Assembly (NCBI GenBank): GCA_008704415.1
Contig: VXIS01000332.1
Span: 1 to 52,878 of the forward strand
Source: Sphaerosporella brunnea
Taxonomy: Eukaryota > Ascomycota > Pezizomycetes > Pezizales > Pyronemataceae
Reading direction: 5' to 3'
Length of the DNA stretch: 52,878 nucleotides
The notes beneath the pieces were generated by a model that had not been told where the DNA came from, ran no database searches, and saw nothing but the letters and a program-made list of their open reading frames with translations. The first letter of the stretch is position 1, and every line of letters starts with the position of its first letter. Both the position numbers and the translations under genes were made by a program. Shown here piece by piece: positions 21,103-29,619 of this stretch.

Positions 21103-21846
21103 CTACAGGCGGGAAGACCTAAAGATGTCGCAATTTGGACCATGTCTACCATCATTTGGAACACATCCATGGATGGCCGAAGGACATTTTGTAGGTTGTC
21201 TCATCCGCTTTATGAAGATAGGTTTTGTGCGAGAGATTGGGGGGCCAGCCGACGACCAGGTTGCTTTCCTGAGCATTCACACGACGACCGTTTCAAACGC
21301 GGGGCTTTTATATCTGGGAAAGCGTGCATATGGCTTCAGTTGCATAGGAAGGCACGGCGTTTACAGGCAGGGATAGGTCCGCCATTCTTCTGTCAAACAT
21401 GTAAGATAACTGCGATGCGATGCTGGCAGGTCTGCCGCAGCCAGCCGGCCGGACGGCTCAGGTATGGCTGCAGCGGATACCTCTCAAGGCTTTATGGTTG
21501 CAGTAGTCCCTCGGCTGGTCCGTGCCAGTTTACAAGGTAAGGTAATAGTATATCAAGGAAAGTTTGAAAAACAGCGCTCTGTTTCGACACCTCATGAAAC
21601 CCACTTTAATTGTCCTTGTAGGTTGGAGTGGAATACGCCTCAATAATATCAGCATCCTGTTCTGTTTCACTGTGTATTATCTGCAGGTAGGTGCGGCACA
21701 GGTAGATTCAGTCTTCTATTCGCAGAGCCGGAACCCTTTGTGCGGCTCCAAAGTCCCACCCAGAGTGTAATGTGGGTTGATTAAGCTCAGAGCACTTGCC
21801 ACGAGACCTGATGTACTTGTACAGCGACACGGCAACAAAAATTGAC
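21103..21846. other. No recognisable gene
   Basis: Spacer between a hAT derivative and the tRNA-like gene. No recognised feature. Confidence 0.4.
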
Positions 21847-21871
21847 AAAAAAAAAAACAAAAAAAAAGAAA
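21847..21871 (-). terminator. RNA polymerase III terminator (T-rich)
   Basis: On the minus strand, runs of T (up to 11) directly follow the tRNA-like 3' end within two bases. Runs of four or more T terminate polymerase III, so the placement supports the gene being transcribed from this strand. Confidence 0.7.
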
Positions 21872-21872
21872 T

Positions 21873-21978
21873 GGTGTACACCGTGACTCGAACCCGGATC
21901 TTACCCATCGGCCAGTATCCCCGCTATGTTGGGCAAATACTGGATTGGGGGTACGCTCTGCCATTAAGCTACGTACAC
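21873..21978 (-). tRNA. tRNA-like gene with probable intron, anticodon uncertain
   Basis: The 5' GTGTACG (21978-21972) and 3' TGTACAC pair perfectly as a 7-bp acceptor stem, leaving C as discriminator. The D arm reads GCTTAATGGCAGAGC and matches the A box. The T arm CCGGGTTCGAGTCACGG carries the B box (GTTCGAGTC) with one stem mismatch. Anticodon stem halves TACCC and GGGTA (21953-21949 and 21906-21902) are separated by 42 nt, which fits a 7-nt loop plus an intron of about 35 nt. The insert can form a further CCAGTAT/ATACTGG hairpin. If the intron follows position 37, the anticodon would be AAT, but position 33 is C, not the universal T, so identity is unsafe. It could instead be a tRNA pseudogene or a SINE head. 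Confidence 0.6.
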
Positions 21979-22098
21979 TTGTGATGTCAAGGTACACTTT
22001 CAAAACTTCATATACGTCTAAGTGCAAGCGGCTCAACGGTTTAAAGGAAGAATATGACTGTGTTGCGCACGATTATCTCCCAAACGACCAGCGACCGC

Positions 22099-22400
22099 CA
22101 GGGGTGCCAATAGACGGGCCGGCCCGCGCGGCAAACGGGGCCCCACAAAGTAGGCCGGACTGGGCTGCGTGTCGCGCTTGTCGGATAGGCGCCTTTGGGT
22201 GCCGGTTGTGCCGGTATGTCCATCGTGCCGGTCACGGGGCAATCTCGTAAGTGGCCACAACCCCGTGATCCCTGGCCGGTTATCGGTATTCCGGGACACC
22301 ATGTTTGTGTGCCGTGCCGTTCCCGTGGTCGCCGAGGACGTATGCCTGTGGGAATCTCATTTCGGCATATCGGTATTCCGGGAACCTATGTTGAGCGATT
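22099..22400 (+). mobile_element. hAT element 5' part, 3' end not found
   Basis: It starts with CAGGGGTGCCAATAGACGGG at 22099, matching the terminus of the copies at 500 (inverted) and 20604. Similarity to 1-500 continues through the GATAGGCGCC, CCGTGATC and CGGTATTCCGGGA blocks to about 22400. Beyond that point the sequence changes to another repeat. No opposite terminus was found, so the copy is probably truncated. Confidence 0.65.
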
Positions 22401-22413
22401 TCGGGTAAGCCTT

Positions 22414-22720
22414 TCAATCGTAGGTTTATCCCACGCACAATATACACGCTATTTGGACGACGCCTTGTTCGGACGCGCGGTTGACCAGTAGCGACAACAT
22501 CTGCATCTGCCAGAAAGCTAACAGCACTAACAGGCGGTTGCATATTCACCGCGCACATCGCGCTCGGTCCGTGGATTGTTCTCCTTCGCAGGGAACAACT
22601 GTTTGCACCGGGAACAGGGTGTGTGTAAGGTCCCTGTTTGTCTCGCTCGTTCAGGCGAACCGTAGGTGCCTGATATGTTCCAATACACGAATCTCATTGT
22701 TAACTTTCAAGTGGCAGACC
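22414..22720 (+). repeat. Copy of the dispersed 'gtccgtgg...gcacggggaacagg' repeat
   Basis: This block is an inverted counterpart of 42790-42995: shared pieces include the CGCGCGTCCGAAC segment, CTTTCTG[G/C]CA and GTGCAAACAGTTGTT in reverse complement. Its core, roughly 22572-22645, is also related to five blocks at 40.06, 40.42, 40.85, 42.11 and 42.54 kb. It is probably upstream or 5' sequence of the coiled-coil gene family, moved by duplication. Confidence 0.55.
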
Positions 22721-23228
22721 ACGAGATGATAGCGGGCTGTCCTCGAGCGCTCAGCTGGCTGCAGGCGTTGCAATGCCCCAAAGAGGGAGGAGGAAGTGGT
22801 CGCACTGGAAATGGAGCCCGCAAAGTTCCAATTGCCGAGAGAGATGTTCCTGTTCGCGCAGGCCGTTGCTGGTGGCCACTGACCGAAATGCGTAGTGTTT
22901 TCTGCGAGATGGAAGTAAACCTCTTCTTGGTGAGGAGGATGACCGCGATACCAGCAGCCTCGTGGGACCCAGTTACAACATTCTGTGCGCAGGTGGGGTC
23001 TATACTAGAGTCTGAGCCCAGAATTGCCGGGTGCTCTCCAGTGAAGCAGTAAAACCTTCTGTTCAGTCTTCTCTTCTTTTCTCCTTGTGTACAATCAACC
23101 CCTCTTCCAAAACACGCACCGTGGAATATACTTTGATAGTCTAACGCCAGTTTTTCCCAAGTACGGCAGAACCTCCACCGCCCTTGGCCCCTGCCCCCTC
23201 TATCATTCACGAATCAACTACCCCCGAA

Positions 23229-25192
23229 ATGCATCCTTCAGCTGCACAATCGACCGTCGCCGCGGGCACCTTCAACGCTCACCCAACCTTTTCGCACCTG
23301 GAAGCAGGCCACGTGGATAGCACCGACGACGATGATCGCCCATGCGCCGACACCGACGTAGGCGACCAGACTGTCCTGTCGGCGCTCAACGCGGACGCTG
23401 GTAAGTTTTTGCATCCTATGCGCGCGATAAAATAAGCTGAAGCAATAGTAGACACACGCACCGACATTGAGCGCATGCGCTGCTTGATCGGTGGCTTCAT
23501 AAAGGGCATATCCTTACCCACGTTGGAGACTAACTAGCTACACGCTCAACAATACGGTGCTTCGCTGCTGGTGCTCGAAGGTCCGAACACCGAGTGTCTG
23601 GCGGCGGTTGAATCTGCCTGCGGTCAATGGTCAATCGTGCAAGGCTTTGAGGTGAGAAGAGCGCGCTCTGCACAGTTAATCACGCACTAACATGGTGCGA
23701 GGTTCGAATACAACGCGCGCTCAAATCTTGCACTTATCGAAATACCCTCCGTCCCTCAACAATACGCGGGCAACGGGTTCTTCAGCTCTGCCATTTTTAA
23801 CGTCCTTTCCCCGGCCAGGGCTGTCAAAAGTCCGGCCAGTCCGGCTTTGGAGGCGGCCTGAACCGGGCTGCTTTTGAAATCACGACCCGTTTGGACCAGG
23901 CTTTTTCGATCGAGACCGAGGCGCCTACGGGCACCTGCCAGGCCCAGAAGTACCCGGCGCCCCGCGGGCCCGCCAGGCATCTGTAGTTTTTTGCTTACAT
24001 GTACATCCAGGAAAGAAACATGAACGCGAGATACAGATTCAACAACCTGAAGGACCTCCAGTTACCCCTCCATCTCCGCCGCCCGCTCGGCCCCGCTGTT
24101 CCAAGTGACTCAGCATACGCGCAACCTGATGAATTTGAGAACCCGCGCCATATACCAGATCTTCCCTCGCCCAGGATTTGAGGCATTGTATGGCTTCGAT
24201 AACATCGTCTTCCAGGGAACCCTGCTGATCCGTAATAGTGTATCGACCCCTGAGGATTGTGAGTGATGCTTCCATCAACACCAACTTCAAAGGAGACTCT
24301 CACCTGCTGAACACACGTTCTGCTTCAACAGACATCGCTGGAATCGCATTAAGCTCAACTTCCGACTCTCGTCCGAGTCGCTGTTTTTGGGGTGGATCGA
24401 CCCGTCTTTTTATTGCGACCGACGGTTTAGCTGCGGCGAAAACCGAACGATTAGCGCTTTTAGAGGCCCCGCGTTTGGCCCCGACCTTAATTCAGGATAC
24501 CGGGCACCGCCCGGCACCTATCCGATATCCAGGTTTTTCTTATGCCGGCCCGAACCTGTCGGGCTTGCCACATCACCAACCCCAACTGACCCACTCCGTG
24601 GGGCCCTGTTTGACCTGGCGGCCGGCCGGACTATTGAACGCCCTGTCCCCAGCCGACGGCACGCGTCTGCGTGTGTTGTCGCATTCCAACCTCTGCTTTT
24701 TCCAAAACAGATATAACCATAGCACCAAGGCGGCAGCCCATGCGGTGGGTCCAAAGAATGTCTTGAATCCGACATTTGTGGTTGAGGTTTTTCTGGAGTG
24801 AGACGTACAGGAAGCTACAGGCCGATGCCAGGCTGAGACTAAATGGCACCACGGGAAACATTGAGGAGGGTATAATAAGACTGGTGGCTCTCATCAAACG
24901 TAATTTTGCTGCTGCACGACAGACACAGGACGCGGCTTCTACAGTTGGTGGAACGTCTCAGTCGTTGGGAAACCCAGATCACTTGGAGCCTCAGTTGCCT
25001 GGCGACGTTATCGACGAACTGGACGCCGATCTCCACGATCGAATCGCGAGCGGCGCCACTATCATTCCCTCATTCTCTGAGCTCCATGGGTTCATAGAGC
25101 TCTGGCGTCGCGGCTCCGACACCCTCGCTGCGATTGCACCCACTGGCCGAATAGTAACACTCACCCATACCAACAATAGGCCTGGTCTCGTC
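23229..25192 (+). pseudogene. Broken multi-exon gene, possible PD-(D/E)XK-like domain, interrupted by hAT elements
   Basis: Pieces: an ATG exon 23229-23400 (acidic, VDSTDDDDRPCADTD); a 51-nt intron 23401-23451 (GTAAGT...TAG); an exon to a TAG at 23535-23537 (TDIERMRCLIGGFIKGI); an open segment 23538-23651 (YGASLLVLEGPN, CLAAVESACGQWSIVQGFE) ending at a GTGAGA donor; and an exon from about 23703 (FEYNARSNLALIEIPSVPQQ). The last exon is cut by the element at 23816-24645 and resumes in the same frame at 24646 (SPADGTRLRVLSHSN). The part reading VLNPTFVVEVF, then SETYRKLQADARLRLNG after a one-base slip in a T5 run near 24795, resembles the core of fungal PD-(D/E)XK-like proteins. That assignment is tentative. 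A second hAT fragment at 25193 ends the recognisable coding sequence. The gene is dead at this locus. Confidence 0.55.
23816..24645 (-). mobile_element. Non-autonomous hAT element, 830 bp, with target duplication
   Basis: The ends are CAGGGCTGTCAAAAGTCCGG at 23816 and, inverted, CAGGGCGTTCAATAGTCCGG at 24645. Flanking 8-mers TCCCCGGC (23808-23815) and TCCCCAGC (24646-24653) match at 7 of 8 positions, the duplication length typical of hAT transposons. Inside, on the minus strand at about 24040-24220, lies a transposase C-terminus (EDDVIEAIQCLKSWARED, then YGAGSQIHQVARML). The long 5' part corresponds to the untranslated leader of the copy at 40988. It is inserted in a host-type reading frame. 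Confidence 0.85.
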
Positions 25193-25472
25193 CAGCGCTG
25201 CCAATAGACCGGCCAGTGCGGCTTTTGGCGAGTTCTGAACCCGTTTGAGGTCAAGTGCCCACGGGGGCCGGAGGGGCTGCGCACATGCAGGCGCCCACCG
25301 CGGTTGTCTATCAATTACGTGACCACCGGTCAGCTGGTTATTCCTGGCGAAATTTCTCTTGCGGAAATGAGACCGCCACATGAACACGTCCTCGGCGACC
25401 AGTGAAACGGCACCTCACACAAACACCCGTAGACGGTATCCCGGAATCCCGATAACCGGCGAGGGATGCAGG
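25193..25472 (-). mobile_element. hAT derivative, 3' end present, 5' end missing
   Basis: It starts CAGCGCTGCCAATAGACCGG at 25193 and follows the 3' subterminal sequence of the 20604-21102 copy (reverse complement) for about 110 bp, including GAACCCGTTTGA and GCAGGCGCCC. From 25340 it matches positions 150-290 of the 1-500 copy (GCGGAAATGAGACCGCCACA...). The other terminus was not found near 25470, so the limit is approximate. Confidence 0.65.
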
Positions 25473-25484
25473 GCCTGTTTGCTG

Positions 25485-26544
25485 GGCCGAACCAGGTCGT
25501 CAAGGGCTCGCGGCTCCACGTGGTTCTGACGCAACTGGTGTCATTGGGGTTCGCCGGCATCAACAGCCGCAAGCGCGGTCCGGTGGTGGCGGCCCGTTCG
25601 GAGCCCGCGCAGGTGGCGCTTGTGTTGCCTGGCCAACAGCCGATGGCCCAGCCCCAACAGCCGCAGCAGCCGCTCCAGGCGATTGACATCCAACAGGTTC
25701 AGACGCTGCACGATCGGCAGAGCCTCCTTCATGCCAACCACGTTGCGCGCGAAGGCGGTGGCGGAAAAAAAGGTGCCCGAAGACCCGGAGATGGCTGCCC
25801 CTGAGGCTGCTACCCCCAAGGCCCCAGCCGTCCACGCTCGCCCCGATGCCGCAGACCAGAAGAGGGTGATCGCTGAACGCGGCACCAAGATCGCTGAACT
25901 CGGCACCAAGGCAGCGCTCCTGGAGGAGGCGGAAACAGGCCGCTGAGAGGGACGTCGCCCACCAGGAGATCGCTGCTGTGGAGATCCACACCGAGCGGAC
26001 AGCCCTTGAGGCCACAACTTTCGGGCTCGAAATAGCCCTCAGCCGTCTCAATGTGGCCAAACTGAACGTGGAACCTGCCAAATGTAGGACGATACAGGGT
26101 TCAAACATTGAAGTGTTGGGACATCACATGATCGCTGGATATAACTTGTGGCCGGACGCCTCGTCTCTCCCTCTCTCTATCGTCAGACAACAATTGAACT
26201 ACAACACCAAACTCAACGCGGAGGCGGCCGAAATGAACGCGGAGGCGGCGATGTACAAGTTCGCGAGATTGAAATTGTTATCCGAGCAGGCCGTTGCAGG
26301 TCGCTTTGGCCCGGCCGGTTCCGCCGTTGATTGCCCCGAATCCACCGTGACTACCTCTGCCAACGTCTCCTCCGCCGTGGGTTTAACCGCCGACGCCACC
26401 GCCACTGCGGCCGCCGACGTCTCTCCCGCCGGGCGTCCTTCCGCCCCTGGCGCCAACTCCACCCGTCTGCTGCTGATGGTGGTTATAGCATTCACGATTG
26501 CCACCGCAATCAGAAGCCGTTCTACTGTCGGGTTTCGTCAATAA
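25485..26544 (+). pseudogene. Coiled-coil family gene, copy 1 (frameshifted)
   Basis: An open stretch begins GPNQVVKGSRLHVVLTQLV and runs through a Gln/Pro-rich part (PGQQPMAQPQQPQQPLQAID). It then shifts frame near 25755 into AVAEKKVPEDPEMAAPEAAT and DQKRVIAERGTKIAELGTKA. A second shift near 25930 leads to KQAAERDVAHQEIAAVEIHT and RTALEATTFGLEIALSRLNV, all strongly helical. A segment of about 105 bp (26083-26190) absent from copy 2 begins GTAGGA and ends CAG, so it may be an intron. The final part, to 26544, is Ser/Thr/Ala-rich with a hydrophobic helix (LLLMVVIAFTIATAI), a possible tail anchor. Function unknown; it resembles the pieces at 39.9-42.6 kb. Confidence 0.5.
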
Positions 26545-26828
26545 CAGCGCTATGGCGCATGTCGTCTTTGTCAGTTGCTGGGCTTAGCCATGAGGTTGCC
26601 CCGGTTTTCGGCAGCTTAGCCAACCCTCTGGTTCTTGTCTTGCGTCGCTACACCAACATCATGGCCGCATTCCTTGGGCCCGCGCGCTCCCACTGCTGGC
26701 GCTTCTGGGGCGACCCCCCGTGACCCCACCCCAGCAGCAGTACCTACAGACAACTCTTCGAGGCGCTCGGCGTCGACTCCGCGCAGGTCCCCAAGGTGGC
26801 TGTGGCAACGGCTGGCAAGCGAGCGCGC

Positions 26829-27312
26829 TGAGAGGGAGCCGCTGGCGAGGCAGCGCACTGAGAGGGAGTAGCTAGCGAGGGAGCAGCTAGCGAGGGAGCG
26901 CGCTGAGAGGGAGCAGCTGGCAAGGCAGGGCGCTGAGAGGGAGCAGCTAGCGAGGGAGTGCGCTGAGAGGGAGCAGCTGGCGAGGGAGCGTGCTGAGAGG
27001 GAGCAGCTGGCAAGGGAGGGCGCTGAGAAGGAGCAGCTGGCGAGGGAGTGCGCTGAGAGCGCTGAGAGGGAGCAGCTGGCGAGGGAGTGCGCTGAGAGGG
27101 AGCAGCTGGCGAGGGAGCGTGCTGAGAGGGAGCAGCTGGCAAGGGAGGGCGCTGAGAAGGAGCAGCTGGCGAGGGAGTGCGCTGAGAGGGAGCAGCTGGC
27201 GAGGAAGCGCGCTGAGAGGGAGCAGCTGGCAAGGGAGGGCGCTGAGAAGGAGCAGCTGGCGAGGGAGTGCGCTGCGAGGGAGCAGCTGGCGAGGCAATGC
27301 GCTGAGAGGGAG
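26829..27312 (+). repeat. 30-bp coding minisatellite, about 16 units
   Basis: The unit is close to GCTGAGAGGGAGCAGCTGGC plus GAGGGAGTGC. It repeats in register over about 480 bp, with unit variants (GAGAAG, CAAGGGAGGG) alternating in higher-order pairs and one 9-bp slippage duplication near 27060. On the plus strand it encodes a decapeptide repeat of the form AEREQLAREC, continuous with the flanking coiled-coil reading frame (KKLIGLTYVPRRVT follows), apart from a TAG at 26869. Because the unit is a multiple of three, the other frames are also largely open, including a Pro-rich one on the minus strand. Confidence 0.85.
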
Positions 27313-27803
27313 ATTAAGAAGCTTATCGGACTTACGTACGTTCCGCGCCGCGTTACTTGATATCGCCATCATCGCTGATCCAAATTGATGCTGTAGCGAG
27401 AAGTTCGGCGTCGACACTTCCGACCTGCAGCTCCTGGCTCTGCACTCTCTCTACCTGATTCTAAAGAAGAAGGTCGATGAGAAGCTGGGAGCCAAGGCCA
27501 AGCGAGAGAAAGCGGCTGCACGGAAGCAGGCCGCGGAGAGGGACGCCACCGAACAGGAGATCGCTGCGGCCGAGATCCACACCGAGCGCACAGCCCTTGA
27601 GGCCACAACTGTCGGGCTCGAAATCGCGCGCAGCCGTCTCAATGTGGCAAAACAGAACGTGCAACTGGCCAAACTCAACCCGGAGGCGGCCGAACGCAAC
27701 GCGGAGGCGACGATGCACAAGTTCGCGAGATTGATATTGTTGTCAGAGCATTCCGGTGCTGGTCGCTGTGGTCCCGCCGGTGCCACCGTTGACTGCCCCG
27801 CCC
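27313..27803 (+). pseudogene. Coiled-coil family gene, copy 2, fused to gypsy fragment
   Basis: From about 27400 the plus frame reads EKFGVDTSDLQLLALHSLYL, ILKKKVDEKLGAKAKREKAA, RKQAAERDATEQEIAAAEIH, RTALEATTVGLEIARSRLNV and AERNAEATMHKFARL. It is collinear with copy 1 (25930-26330) but lacks its 105-bp segment. The N-terminal side probably includes the minisatellite-encoded repeat, separated by a stop at 27358 and possibly an intron. The reading is cut near 27803, where gypsy C-terminal sequence begins. The product would be an extended, charged coiled coil with an unknown partner. Confidence 0.5.
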
Positions 27804-28277
27804 CGGTGACCGAGTATTCATCAACTTTGCGGTGCGCAACGAGTCAGGACACGTTGCTTCGGGAATAAACTCCCACAAACTCGGCTCGCAACGAATTGGT
27901 CCCTTCATGGTTATCGAGATGAGCGGACCGAACGCCAGTCAGGTGGACATACCGAGCGATTGGAAGATATGGCCTGTAATCAGCATTCGACAACTCATGA
28001 ACGCTCCGGCGACACCTCACACCTTTCGGAGGAACTACCCTGGGATCGCCGCCACGTCCGTGGAACCACACATGACGTGGACGAAGTCTTGGACATGCGT
28101 ATCCTGATGGGAAAAACACAGTATTTTGTGAAATACATTGGACTCCCGATAACCCGCTGCGAATGGGTATCGCCTGAATCGATTGAACAGTTCCACGAGC
28201 AGTCCGGCGCGAAAACACTGGGGAAGCGCAAGAGGAGTGACAAGACGGAACCTGCGAAGAAGGCAAAGAAGGGTTAA
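27804..28277 (+). pseudogene. Gypsy integrase tail with chromodomain (5'-truncated)
   Basis: It begins abruptly with FINFAVRNESGHVASGINSH and runs through SQRIGPFMVIEMSGPNASQV and DIPSDWKIWPVISIRQLM, matching 12350-12540 of the upstream chromovirus. The frame then slips, and a chromodomain follows: DEVLDMRILMGKTQYFVKYI, LPITRCEWVSPESIEQFHE, and the basic tail KRKRSDKTEPAKKAKKG. The protease, RT and integrase core are missing, so this is the 3' end of an element whose body was lost or displaced. Confidence 0.8.
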
Positions 28278-28367
28278 AGGAGAGATACTATCAGGCGGCG
28301 TTTTCTTGTTTTGCTAGATGTTGCTGCCTATTTTTCTTGTTTTTGTGGGATTGTTACGTTCAGATCT

Positions 28368-28567
28368 TGTTAGCAGGCGTCAGCATGTGGTATAGGGTTA
28401 GGAGATCACGTCTGACATGGTTAGAGTTAGGCGGAGTTGGATCAGGGTTGCCCGGGGAGTATATATTATGGGACAGAAGCCTGCTTTGCTAGACAATCAA
28501 CTCGTCTTTCTTTCTTCTTCATCTGACTTCCTTTACAGAGCCTTGGAGCTCTCTGTACCTCTCAACA
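28368..28567 (+). repeat. LTR of the truncated gypsy element (about 200 bp)
   Basis: It starts TGTTAGCAGGCGTCAGCATG about 90 bp after the chromodomain stop and ends CTCTGTACCTCTCAACA. A TATATATTA promoter-like box lies near 28460 with a pyrimidine-rich stretch (CGTCTTTCTTTCTTCTTC) about 45 bp downstream, typical of fungal LTR transcription starts. No second copy was found in the window, so boundaries rest on TG...CA and context. Confidence 0.6.
28458..28470 (+). promoter_or_regulatory. TATA-like box within LTR
   Basis: GTATATATTATGG lies inside the LTR upstream of a CT-rich initiator-like region. The position is consistent with an LTR promoter; activity is not shown by sequence alone. Confidence 0.4.
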
Positions 28568-29600
28568 GTTTCCCGCTGAATCGCCTTGTTTCGTCGTCGT
28601 GCAATGGATGGGCGACCGCCAACACAGCTACAGGCACGAGATATAGAACTGAAAATTAGTGAACGTCACCCTTTAATCCTCATTGCACTGTCGACGCCAC
28701 CACCGATGACATTCTCACCCTGTCAGCATGGCTAAGAGGATTCAAAACGTGGTTGAACAGGTCTATAAGGCATTTCAAAACGACTCCATTGATTTGTCCC
28801 GTCTGAGCAACCTTCCCGCTGTATCCCTGTATTTTTAACTGGGTATTTGCAGGGTGACGAGGATTGAGGCCACCCCCAGTAGCAGAGACAGTAATTTTGC
28901 TCTTCTTCAGGACCTCCCCTTCCGCACCGCAATCTTCAGATGAGGGGAATTGAAGATGGAGTCTGGCCCAGACAATGCTGGGAACCAAGCTGACCTCCCC
29001 TGTAAACAACGTATACATACAGGAGCCACAAGAGCGCAAGATAGCGTGTGCAGCCGACCGGTGGCTGTCGCGATCGAATCAATCCATACAAATATCAAGC
29101 AGATAGAAATCCCCAATCCTGTGGGCTTGTGGGAACTGTAAATGGTGGCTATGCGAATAGGAGGGTTATACCATACGCCACCACGAGATACTATAAAGCT
29201 CAAGGCAACTAAAGATGTTGGAATTTAGTGCGTCATGGAATCCTAGTGCTGCGGTGCGCAGCGGTGATTTCAGTTGGCTGAGAAGCGTACGGGATTTTTC
29301 GGAGCGTTGCGGCGCGGCGCGCGGCGATGATTTCAGTTGATGGACGAAAAGGTTTTTCACTACTTATTGGGCGAGGGGCCCCGCTGTACCTACTCTAGTT
29401 GATTGAACAAGCAAGACGTCTCTCTCTCTGTATTTTTGACAGGTTATGAGCTCAGCTTGACCGCTTGCCTGCAGATTTCGACCTCCCGACTATTTATCGA
29501 TACTTTACGTTTCCTTTCGAATCCATCCCGAAAAAGAGAAATGGCTCCCAGAAATATGGCCAAGTATACCTGCAAATATGGTTGACCTGACATGCTTACG
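28568..29600. other. No recognisable gene
   Basis: About 1 kb between the LTR and the hAT transposase remnant. The 3' terminus expected for that hAT element was not found here, so the element is truncated or too diverged to see. Confidence 0.4.
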
Positions 29601-29619
29601 GCAACGAACTATAGCATTC

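Noticed and set aside
21873..21978. Calling this a SINE
   Set aside because: No SINE body or tail follows the tRNA-like part; a terminator follows at once, and no second copy occurs in the window.
26744..27232. 162-codon minus-strand Pro/Ser-rich ORF (SPAAPSQRTP repeats)
   Set aside because: It is the reverse reading of a 30-bp minisatellite whose period keeps all frames open; the plus frame continues into flanking coiled-coil coding sequence, so the minus ORF is probably a shadow.
28680..29203. Minus-strand ORFs beside the LTR considered as the hAT dimerisation domain
   Set aside because: No hATC motif was found in any frame, so the transposase 3' end is treated as missing.
29361..29391. 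CTTATTGGGCGAGGGGCCCCGCTG considered as the lost 3' terminus of the hAT element
   Set aside because: It resembles the terminus only loosely, lacks the CCGGAC subterminal block and has no matching CAGATATG flank.
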